Positions 1 to 5,263 of a DNA stretch of 7,061 nt are shown here, one piece after another (position 1 is the stretch's first letter; each line of letters opens with the position of its first letter). The DNA is taken from NCBI GenBank assembly GCA_937961295.1, contig CALGOK010000122.1, positions 1 to 7,061 of the forward strand. The letters run 5' to 3'. The DNA is from an uncultured Gemmatimonadota bacterium (GTDB lineage: Bacteria > Gemmatimonadota > Gemmatimonadetes > Gemmatimonadales > GWC2-71-9). The translations under genes were made by a program, and so were the position numbers. The notes below the pieces were generated by a model. It was not told the DNA's origin, made no database searches, and saw only the letters and a program-made list of their open reading frames with translations.

Positions 1-201
1 TCGCTCGCGCTGGTCGGCGAGCGGGGCGCGGAGGGCGATGCCAAGCAAAGCGCCGTGCTCTACGGGCGGGGTCGGCCGCTCGAGGCGCGGGGGAAGCCCG
101 AGCAGGCGCTGGGGTGCTACGAGCGGGTCCTCGCCGTGGACGTGACCTTCCAGGACGCCGGGGACCGGATCACCGCCCTCGGCTCCGGGGGCCAGGGATG
201 A
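1..201 (+). CDS. C-terminal fragment of a TPR-like protein (5' end outside window)
   Basis: An open frame enters from the left edge in phase with base 1 and gives 66 residues before TGA at 199-201. Its middle contains a helix-turn-helix pattern typical of the second half of a tetratricopeptide repeat: a Tyr-Gly start, LEARGKPEQALGCYERVL, then a short alpha-helical tail. TPR units mediate protein-protein contacts, and the particular partner cannot be read from this fragment. The stop overlaps the ATG of the polyprenyl synthase gene (ATGA at 198-201), so the two are probably co-transcribed and translationally coupled. Only the last repeat is visible, so total length, signal peptide and function are unknown. 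The TPR assignment rests on pattern alone and is moderately sure; that the frame is coding is more secure because of the overlap and codon use. Confidence 0.6.
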   Translation, partial: SLALVGERGAEGDAKQSAVLYGRGRPLEARGKPEQALGCYERVLAVDVTFQDAGDRITALGSGGQG

Positions 202-1190
202 CCCTGCCGCTGCTCGACCCGGTCGGTCTCGACGACCTCCAGGAACCGGTGCTCGAGCGGCTCGGCCGCGTCGAGCTGGAGATGCGCCGGCTGATCGAGG
301 ACGACTTCCCGCTGATCAGCGAGGTGAACCAGCACCTGCTGCGGATGCGCGGCAAGATGTTCCGGCCGACCCTGGTGCTCCTCGCCGACGAGGCGACCGG
401 GCGCCCGTCGCCGCGCGGCGAGACGCTCGCCGCGGTGATCGAGCTGATTCACCTGGCCACCCTGGTGCACGACGACGCCGTCGATCATTCGACGCTGCGG
501 CGCGGCATGCCCACGATCAACGCCCAGTTCTCGCACCAGGTGAGCGTGATCATGGGCGACTTCCTCTACTCCCGCGCGGTGGTGGAGCTGGTCCGCCTCG
601 GCAGCCTCGACGCGCTGGCGGTGCTGGCTCGGGTGACCAACGAGATGACGATCGGCGAGATGCGCCAGCTGCTCGCGCACGACCCGCTCGAGTTCACCGA
701 GGAACAGTACGACCTGCTGATCCGTGCCAAGACCGCCTCGCTCATCTCGGGCGCGTGCGAGGTCGGCGGGCTGGGTGCCGAGCCGACGGTGCGCGGCGCG
801 CTGGCGGCGTTCGGCGAGAAGCTCGGCATGGCGTTCCAGATCGTGGACGACCTGCTCGACTACACCGCCGACGCGCGCGACACCGGCAAGCCATCGGGAC
901 TCGACCTGCGCGAGCACAAGGTCACGCTGCCGCTGATCCACGCGCTGCCGCGATTCAGCGAGGCCGAGCGGCGGCTGGTGACCTCGCTGATGGGGAACCC
1001 GGAGCCGAGCGACGAGGAGATCGCCGAAGTGGTGGCTGCCGTGGCGACCCGGGGCGGCCTGGAGTATGCCCGGTCGCGCGCGCAGCGGCTCGCCGCCGAG
1101 GCGCAGGCGGCGCTGCTGCAGCTGCCGGAGAGCGCGACGCGGGCGCCGCTGCGCGCCGCCATCGGCTACGTGCTCGAGCGGCGGCGCTGA
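198..1190 (+). CDS. class I (trans) polyprenyl diphosphate synthase, probably long-chain
   Basis: This 330-residue protein has the usual length and both aspartate-rich motifs of the IspA/IspB family: DDAVD at about residues 92-96 and DDLLD at 217-221. Also present are the GK..RP motif near residues 52-57 (diphosphate binding) and a Lys near 178 in RAKTASL. The enzyme adds isopentenyl diphosphate units to an allylic primer in the cytoplasm. The residue five before the first DDxxD is alanine (HLATLVHDD), as in E. coli IspB, which suggests a long product such as the side chain of menaquinone or ubiquinone rather than C15/C20. I chose ATG at 198 because it overlaps the preceding stop; an in-frame ATG at 114 would add 28 Arg/Gly-rich residues that read as out-of-frame TPR sequence. 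The gene overlaps the next by one base (TGATG). Chain length is inferred; octaprenyl, heptaprenyl or nonaprenyl are all possible. Confidence 0.93.
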   Translation: MTLPLLDPVGLDDLQEPVLERLGRVELEMRRLIEDDFPLISEVNQHLLRMRGKMFRPTLVLLADEATGRPSPRGETLAAVIELIHLATLVHDDAVDHSTLRRGMPTINAQFSHQVSVIMGDFLYSRAVVELVRLGSLDALAVLARVTNEMTIGEMRQLLAHDPLEFTEEQYDLLIRAKTASLISGACEVGGLGAEPTVRGALAAFGEKLGMAFQIVDDLLDYTADARDTGKPSGLDLREHKVTLPLIHALPRFSEAERRLVTSLMGNPEPSDEEIAEVVAAVATRGGLEYARSRAQRLAAEAQAALLQLPESATRAPLRAAIGYVLERRR

Positions 1191-1462
1191 TGGCCGCCGG
1201 CCCGCGCCGCCCGGCATTCTACCTCGGCGTCCTCACCGCCGGGTTCGTGGCCGGCGGCCTGCTCTCCGCCCTGCTGGAGCGGTTCCTCCCCGAGAGCGCG
1301 GCCCGGAGCTTCTTCACCTACGCGGTGACGCCGACCCTCGGCCCTGTCTCGGTCGACCTCCTGGTGGTATCCTTCACGCTGGGTCCGATCGCCTTCCACG
1401 TCTCGTTGCTGTCCCTGGTCGGCGTGGCGATCGCCTATTACACGGCCAGGTCGCTGTTCTGA
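1190..1462 (+). CDS. small DUF4321-like membrane protein
   Basis: A 90-residue hydrophobic protein starts at an ATG that shares its A with the TGA of the polyprenyl synthase gene, so its translation is probably coupled. It has a hydrophobic segment at about residues 10-29, a polar amphipathic stretch (LLERFLPESAARSFF), then a second apolar region from about 50 to 85 with the pattern SVDLLVVSFTLGP followed by a closing helix LLSLVGVAIAYYTARSLF. This layout and size match my memory of DUF4321 proteins, which have no established function. It lies 15 bp before tatA, so a link with membrane biogenesis or export is possible but is only a guilt-by-association inference. No catalytic residues are evident. 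The DUF name comes from recall and needs a profile search. Confidence 0.75.
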   Translation: MAAGPRRPAFYLGVLTAGFVAGGLLSALLERFLPESAARSFFTYAVTPTLGPVSVDLLVVSFTLGPIAFHVSLLSLVGVAIAYYTARSLF

Positions 1463-1477
1463 GGACGGGAGTCCACG

Positions 1478-1729
1478 ATGCCGAATCTCGGCTTCACCGA
1501 AATCATGATCATCCTCGTCGTCGTCCTGCTGGTGTTCGGCGCGAAGCGGCTGCCCGAGATCGGGTCGTCGATGGGACGGGGGATCCGCGAGTTCAAGCGC
1601 TCGCTGACGGACACGCAGGATGCGCTCACCCGCGACGAGCGCTCCGGGCGGAGCATGCTCGATGGCGGCACTAGCCGCGAGGACGACAAGGCGCCGACCG
1701 GCGGGGAGCCGAAGCGGTTGTCGCAGTAG
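1478..1729 (+). CDS. tatA: twin-arginine translocase subunit TatA
   Basis: This 83-residue protein has the complete TatA/TatE architecture. A very short N-terminus is followed by one membrane helix at about residues 6-20 with a polar residue (Glu8) at the place where E. coli TatA has Gln8. Then come the FGAKRLPEIG hinge and an amphipathic helix (GRGIREFKRSL), and a charged, disordered C-terminus. TatA oligomers form the pore that lets folded, often cofactor-bearing proteins cross the inner membrane with TatC. No tatC or tatB is in the window. A clear GGGAG ribosome site at 1467-1471, six bases before the ATG, fixes the start. The stop TAG (1727-1729) lies inside the stem of a repeat element, so the C-terminal end may have been set by that insertion. 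TatB is less likely because the protein is short and the hinge and tail are TatA-like. Confidence 0.94.
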   Translation: MPNLGFTEIMIILVVVLLVFGAKRLPEIGSSMGRGIREFKRSLTDTQDALTRDERSGRSMLDGGTSREDDKAPTGGEPKRLSQ

Positions 1730-1776
1730 GCGCCCGCCGGGCGCCTACTGCAGGCGCGCTGCTCGCAGCGCGCGAT
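1726..1776 (+). repeat. REP-like two-hairpin element, copy 1 (+ orientation)
   Basis: Hairpin 1 covers 1726-1748: it opens with GTAG, closes with CTAC and has a 10-bp perfect stem and a 3-base loop. Two or three flanking pairs extend it, so 1723-1751 is perfectly self-complementary around base 1737. A short linker ending GCAG leads to hairpin 2 at 1754-1773, a 9-bp perfect stem with TC at the tip, followed by GAT. A second full copy lies in inverted orientation at 1874-1924 with 39 of 51 columns identical. The four stem positions that differ do so as paired swaps. The tatA stop codon is bases 2-4 of this element. Confidence 0.85.
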
Positions 1777-1788
1777 GGTTGGTGCAGG

Positions 1789-1816
1789 TGCAGGCGCGCG
1801 GCTCGCGGCGCGCGAT
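1789..1816 (+). repeat. partial REP-like element: third copy of hairpin 2 only
   Basis: The segment repeats the linker and second hairpin of the 51-bp element 40 bp downstream: bases 1791-1820 match 1751-1780 at 27 of 30 positions. Hairpin 1 is missing in front of it. One of the three differences turns a T-A pair into a G-G mismatch near the tip, so this stem is slightly weaker than the others. It looks like a decaying or tandemly duplicated half-element. Confidence 0.75.
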
Positions 1817-1832
1817 GGCTGCCTGACGACAA

Positions 1833-1863
1833 GAACCCCGCCATGTGGCGGGGTTCATTGTTT
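1833..1863 (+). terminator. intrinsic terminator between convergent tatA and ppiD
   Basis: A perfect 10-bp stem (GAACCCCGCC at 1833-1842 paired with GGCGGGGTTC at 1847-1856) with the 4-base loop ATGT is followed by a T-rich run (ATTGTTTGT). It lies about 105 bp after the tatA stop and would end the left-hand operon. On the other strand the run after the stem is poorer in T (CTTGTCGTC), so it is probably a weaker terminator for ppiD. Its sequence is unrelated to the flanking repeat elements. Confidence 0.82.
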
Positions 1864-1873
1864 GTGGGTGGTG

Positions 1874-1924
1874 ATCGCGCGCCCCAAGGGGCGCGCCTGC
1901 GGTAGCCGCGCGATGCGCGGCTAC
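1874..1924 (-). repeat. REP-like two-hairpin element, copy 2 (- orientation)
   Basis: Read on the - strand, this begins GTAG at 1924 and repeats copy 1 exactly in layout and length. Hairpin 1 (1902-1924) has a 10-bp perfect stem and an ATC loop, then a one-base-variable linker ending GCAG, then hairpin 2 (1877-1896) with a 9-bp perfect stem and TT at the tip, and a closing GAT. Relative to copy 1, four base pairs are swapped (two in each stem) and four single changes fall in loops or linker. Bases 2-4 (TAG) are the stop codon of the ppiD-like gene. Confidence 0.85.
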
Positions 1925-3765
1925 TGGATCGGCAGCGTCGGCGCCTCGGCCTCGAGCTGGGCGGCGGTCTTGAACACCTCCGAGCGCTCGTCCTTGATGC
2001 GCGCCGTGGCGCGCAGGTTGGCGAGGAAGAGCCGCACGCGCTCGTCGCGCGCCGCGCGGACCTCGCGCGCCTGGAACTCGTCGAACGTGGCGCGGAACTC
2101 GGCGCTGTCGGCCGCGGTCCGCTCCAGCACGCGGATCACGTAGATCCCCTCCGGCGTGACGATCGGGGCGCTCAACGCGCCGACCGGGAGCCCGAACGCC
2201 TGGCCGATCAGGGCGGGATTGGGCAGCGGCGGCTGGATCCGGGCGAACGGCCCGAACTCGCGGTGCTGGAGGCCCATCGCGGCCGACGCGGCGGCGAGGG
2301 TCTCGCCGGCCTGCACGCGCCGCACCAGGTCGTTGGCCATGCGCACCGCGAGCGAGTCCTTCTTCTGCTCCATCACCGCCGCGGTGACCGCGGTGCGGAT
2401 CTGCTCCAGCGGCGGGATGCCGGCCTCGTGCAGCGAGTCGAGCCGGAAGACGTAGAACGCCTCGTTCTCCACCTCGATGACGGGTGACGTCTCGCCGACC
2501 TGGGCCTGGAACGCCCAGATGCCCGGGTCAGCCAGCATCGTCTGCCCCACGAACACCTGGCCGCCCTCCTGCACCGGCGCGGTCTGGCCGATCGGCAGCT
2601 TGAGGGCTCGCGCCGCGGTGTCGAGCGCGGCCGGGTCGAGCCGGTCGGCGGCCAGCTGCTCGAGCGAGTCGGCCTGTGCGTCGGCGAGGTCGCGGTGGGC
2701 GCCGGCCAGCTCGATCGGGACCAGGATGTGCCGGGCGGTGACGCTGTCGGCAGTCCGCGCGGTCACCTCGATGAGGTGATACCCGAAGTCGGACCGCACC
2801 GGCTCGGAGATGGTGTTGAGCGGCAGGGCGAACGCGGCATCCTCGAATTCGGCGACCATCTGCCCCCGGCCGAACGTCCCGAGGCTGCCGCCCTGCGCCG
2901 CGCTGCCGGGATCGGCGGACTCGCGGCGGGCCACTTCCTCGAACGGCGCGCCACCGACGACCTCGTCACGGAGCTCGCGGGCCCGCAGGAGGGCGGCCGC
3001 GCTGTCGCTGGCGTCGAGCGCGCGCGACACGGCGATGAACGAGAGGTACGCGGTCGCGGGGCGATCAAATTCGTCGCGGTTGGCGCGGTAGTACGCGTCG
3101 ACCTCCTCGCTCGACACCGTCACCGCCGAGTCCGCGATCACGCGGCCCGGCACCAGCGGCGTGAGCGCGATCCGGACCGTCTCGTTCTGGTCGCGATAGC
3201 GCTGCCAGAGCGCGGCGTCGGAGAGGTAGATGTCCGCGGTGATGTTGCGCAGCAGCTTGGACCGGAGGATCTCCTCGCGGTAGCGCTGCTCCAGCAGCGG
3301 GATGTACTGCGCGCCCACGGCGGACGCGAGCCAGCGCTGGTACTTGGCGAGATCGAACTGTCCCTCGGTCTGGAACTCGGGTGCGGACTGCAGCTCCGGC
3401 GGCGGGACGAACTGGATCAGCTGCGCGACCTCGTCGGCCGACACCTCGAGGTTCCGCTTGCGGATCTCGGCGCCGAGGACGGCGGTCTGGATGAACCCTT
3501 CCCACACCTCGTCGCGGACCTGCTGGGTCTCCCGCAGCGTGAGCGACCGGCCGAGCTGCTGCTGCCGCTCGGTGACCGCGTTCTGGACCGCCTCCTGGAA
3601 GACGCGGAGGTCGACCGACTGGCCATTGATCGAGCCGACGGTGGTCCGGGTGAACATCCCCCCGGCACCGGTGAGGCCGCTGAGGTCCACCACCAGCCAC
3701 AGCATGAAGGTGATGGTGATCAGGTAGACGACCGGCTTGGCGGCATTGCGGAACGCTTGCATCAT
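1921..3765 (-). CDS. ppiD: membrane-anchored peptidyl-prolyl cis-trans isomerase/chaperone, PpiD/SurA type
   Basis: This 614-residue protein is close in length to E. coli PpiD (623). A short basic N-terminus precedes one membrane helix at about residues 11-30 (VVYLITITFMLWLVV), with the rest expected outside the inner membrane. Residues about 40-200 form a helical SurA_N-like chaperone region (SINGQSVDLRVFQEAVQ). A parvulin domain follows at about 235-336: FEEVARRESADPGSAAQGGSLGTFGRGQM, then FGYHLIEV. A second start-like motif, ARHILVPIEL (344-353), opens a degenerate parvulin-like part, and a helical C-terminus ends PIQ. PpiD proteins assist folding of exported and outer-membrane proteins near the Sec translocon. 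I chose ATG at 3765, immediately before the anchor; ATG at 3762 is equally possible, while extension to 4335 reads through the promoter region and the opposite gene. Ribosome site is weak (GTGGG about 9 bases upstream). The gene converges on tatA and is divergent from the TPR operon. Confidence 0.9.
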   Translation of the reverse strand: MMQAFRNAAKPVVYLITITFMLWLVVDLSGLTGAGGMFTRTTVGSINGQSVDLRVFQEAVQNAVTERQQQLGRSLTLRETQQVRDEVWEGFIQTAVLGAEIRKRNLEVSADEVAQLIQFVPPPELQSAPEFQTEGQFDLAKYQRWLASAVGAQYIPLLEQRYREEILRSKLLRNITADIYLSDAALWQRYRDQNETVRIALTPLVPGRVIADSAVTVSSEEVDAYYRANRDEFDRPATAYLSFIAVSRALDASDSAAALLRARELRDEVVGGAPFEEVARRESADPGSAAQGGSLGTFGRGQMVAEFEDAAFALPLNTISEPVRSDFGYHLIEVTARTADSVTARHILVPIELAGAHRDLADAQADSLEQLAADRLDPAALDTAARALKLPIGQTAPVQEGGQVFVGQTMLADPGIWAFQAQVGETSPVIEVENEAFYVFRLDSLHEAGIPPLEQIRTAVTAAVMEQKKDSLAVRMANDLVRRVQAGETLAAASAAMGLQHREFGPFARIQPPLPNPALIGQAFGLPVGALSAPIVTPEGIYVIRVLERTAADSAEFRATFDEFQAREVRAARDERVRLFLANLRATARIKDERSEVFKTAAQLEAEAPTLPIQ

Positions 3766-3805
3766 GGATCGAGACCCACTCCCATGCGGGTGAAAACAGC
3801 CCGGA

Positions 3806-3834
3806 AACGTAGACGCCGTGCGAGAGATCCTCAA
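3806..3834 (-). promoter_or_regulatory. candidate promoter for the ppiD-like gene
   Basis: On the - strand, TTGAGG (3834-3829) and TACGTT (3811-3806) are separated by 17 bp and lie about 40 bp before the chosen start. The -35 box matches four of six consensus bases and the -10 only three, so this is a modest candidate. Confidence 0.35.
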
Positions 3835-3841
3835 GCACGGC
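3815..3841. promoter_or_regulatory. inverted repeat around the ppiD -35 region, possible operator
   Basis: Perfect 7-bp arms GCCGTGC (3815-3821) and GCACGGC (3835-3841) are separated by 13 bp. The repeat encloses the candidate -35 box of the left-facing promoter and lies about 14 bp upstream of the -35 of the right-facing one. The centre-to-centre spacing of 20 bp, about two helical turns, would suit a dimeric regulator. No known operator consensus is recognised. Confidence 0.35.
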
Positions 3842-3854
3842 CGGGGATGGATGG

Positions 3855-3882
3855 TTGACACCCCTGCCCGGCGCGCGATAGT
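3855..3882 (+). promoter_or_regulatory. sigma70-type promoter for the TPR-aroQ-pepP-efp-accB operon
   Basis: A perfect TTGACA at 3855-3860 is followed after 16 bp by GATAGT (3877-3882), four of six bases of the -10 consensus. Transcription would begin near 3888-3890 and give a leader of about 35 nt before the TPR start at 3924. It is the best promoter match in the window, and its position just before a five-gene run supports it. Confidence 0.6.
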
Positions 3883-3923
3883 CTTGCCCCCTCCCCATCT
3901 ACCCACCCACCACCGTCGAACGG

Positions 3924-4826
3924 ATGATCCCGGGATCCTCCCTTGATGCGCTCGCCGCCCGCTGGGCCGCCCGTCCCGAGCCCGGCGTGTTCGCCGCGCT
4001 CGCGGAGGGGCTGGCCAAGCGCGGCGACCTGGCGGAGGCCGCCCGGGTGGTGGCGGCGGGGCTGGCGCGCTATCCGGGGCACGCCGCCGGGCTGGTGGCC
4101 CAGGCGCGGATCGCGGTGGCCCAGGGCGACCGGCCCCTCGCGGTCCGAGCCCTCGCGGTGCTGCTCGAGCGCGACCCGGGGCACCCGCTGGCGCGGGAGA
4201 TGGCTGCCGACCTTGCCCCCGAGCTGCTCGCCACCCCGGACGAGCCCGCCGTGGCGATCGTGTCAGCCGAGCCGGTGCCGGCGGATCCAGCCGGTGAGGA
4301 TGCGCCCGCCGCGTCCCCCGAGGCGACCGCCGCACCGGCGCCCGAGCCTCCCGGCGAACCGCTCACGGCGCTCGACCCGCCGCAGGAGGGGGCCCGAGGC
4401 GAGGAGCAAGATCCCGAGGACGAGCCGGCGGCCGAGGGGGTGGAGTTCGGGCTGCCCGAGGAGCTCGAGGCGCCGCCGATCGTCACCGAGTCGCTGGCGG
4501 CGCTCTACCACCAGCAGGGGCATCTCGAGGAGGCGATGGCGGCGTATGCCGAGCTGGCGGCGCGCGATCCATCCAACGACACCATCGCCTCGCGCCACGA
4601 GTCGCTCCGCCGGGAGCTCGCGGCTCGCCGCCCCCTGCCGTTCGACGCCCGCCAGAGCGGTGGCCGCGGCGTGGCGGCGTGGCTGGGGACGATCGCCGCG
4701 GCCCGACCCGCCGGGCGCGCCGAGGACTCCGCGCTCGACGCCTTCTACCAGCCGCCGCCGGCGCCCGCCGACGCCACGGCCGACTTCGACGCGTTCCAGC
4801 GCTGGCTGGAGGAACTTGCCCGGTGA
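3924..4826 (+). CDS. TPR protein with a long acidic Pro/Ala linker
   Basis: This 300-residue protein appears to start at ATG 3924 and has no signal peptide or membrane helix, so it is probably cytoplasmic. Residues about 20-100 form two to three TPR-like helix pairs (FAALAEGLAKRGDLAEAARV; ARIAVAQGDRPLAVRALAVL). Residues about 104-185 are a low-complexity linker rich in Pro, Ala and Glu. One further clear TPR follows at 188-219 (LAALYHQQGHLEEAMAAYAE), then a basic Gly/Ala stretch and a final helix, DFDAFQRWLEELAR. TPRs are scaffolds; no enzyme motif is present and I do not recognise a specific function. It is the first gene after the right-facing promoter, and its stop overlaps the GTG of aroQ (GTGA), so it is the operon leader gene. 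A weak ribosome site precedes the ATG, and a later start is possible. Similarity to other short TPR proteins may reflect composition only. Confidence 0.82.
   Translation: MIPGSSLDALAARWAARPEPGVFAALAEGLAKRGDLAEAARVVAAGLARYPGHAAGLVAQARIAVAQGDRPLAVRALAVLLERDPGHPLAREMAADLAPELLATPDEPAVAIVSAEPVPADPAGEDAPAASPEATAAPAPEPPGEPLTALDPPQEGARGEEQDPEDEPAAEGVEFGLPEELEAPPIVTESLAALYHQQGHLEEAMAAYAELAARDPSNDTIASRHESLRRELAARRPLPFDARQSGGRGVAAWLGTIAAARPAGRAEDSALDAFYQPPPAPADATADFDAFQRWLEELAR
4808..4813 (+). promoter_or_regulatory. ribosome binding site fixing the GTG start of aroQ
   Basis: GGAGGA ends nine bases before GTG 4823. There is no ATG near the expected N-terminus of the dehydratase, so this strong site decides the start. 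It lies inside the last codons of the TPR gene, as expected for coupled translation. Confidence 0.75.
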
Positions 4827-5263
4827 AGAGGATCCTGGTCCTCAACGGCCCCAACCTCAACCTGCTCGGCACCCGCGAGCCGGGGATCTACGGCCACGCC
4901 ACGCTTGCCGACATCGAGTCGGCGCTGCGCGAGCGGGCTGGCACGCTCGGGGTCGCGCTGTCGTTCCGGCAATCGAACCACGAGGGCGAGCTGGTCGACG
5001 CCGTGCAGCAGGCCCGCGCGGGGGCCGACGGGGCGATCGTCAACCTGGGGGCATGCACCCACACGTCGCTGGCCTTGCGCGACGCGTTCCTCGCCGCCCC
5101 GCTGCCGTTCGTCGAGGTGCACCTCAGCAACCTCTTCCGCCGCGAGGAGGCCCGGCACCGCTCGGTGATCGCCGACCTGGCGATCGGGATGGTGACCGGG
5201 TTCGGCGCGCGCGGATACGTGCTCGCCCTCGAGGCGTTGGTGGACGCTCTCGGCGATGGCTGA
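4823..5263 (+). CDS. aroQ: type II 3-dehydroquinate dehydratase
   Basis: This 146-residue protein has the normal size of the dodecameric type II enzyme, which converts 3-dehydroquinate to 3-dehydroshikimate in the cytoplasmic shikimate pathway. All signature blocks are present: LNGPNLNLLGTREPGIYG at about residues 7-24 with catalytic Arg18 and Tyr23; QSNHEGELVD at 50-59; a NLGACTHTS block at 74-82 with Asn74 and His80; and FVEVHLSN with Glu98 and His100, followed by Arg107 and Arg111. The C-terminal GFGARGYVLALEAL is typical. Translation starts at GTG 4823, giving VKRILVLNGPN; the strong GGAGGA site supports this, and no ATG fits. Two changes are odd: the usual NPGAYTHTS is NLGACTHTS here, although other bacteria also vary in this loop. 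The gene overlaps the TPR gene by 4 nt and pepP by 8 nt. Confidence 0.96.
   Translation: MKRILVLNGPNLNLLGTREPGIYGHATLADIESALRERAGTLGVALSFRQSNHEGELVDAVQQARAGADGAIVNLGACTHTSLALRDAFLAAPLPFVEVHLSNLFRREEARHRSVIADLAIGMVTGFGARGYVLALEALVDALGDG

Noticed and set aside
117..1217. Long open frame (366 codons) on the - strand opposite the polyprenyl synthase gene
   Set aside because: Its product is Arg/His/Gln-rich without domains and is fully antisense to a gene with complete family motifs; long antisense frames are expected at this GC content.
1726..1924. Repeat array considered as a CRISPR or as an attachment site
   Set aside because: Only two full copies in opposite orientation, no uniform spacers, no cas or integrase gene nearby; the two-hairpin form fits a REP-like element better.
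1620..2143. Small + strand open frames spanning the tatA end, the repeats and the ppiD 3' end
   Set aside because: They run through hairpin repeats and a terminator and give low-complexity Ala/Arg/Ser sequence.
2695..3858. Long + strand open frame (387 codons) opposite the ppiD-like gene
   Set aside because: No recognisable domain, biased Arg/Glu/Asp/His composition, and the opposite strand has a convincing PpiD-type protein.
3766..4335. Upstream extension of the ppiD-like frame to 804 codons
   Set aside because: The extension would place a membrane anchor internally, is Arg/Pro-rich, and overlaps the promoter region and the start of the TPR gene.
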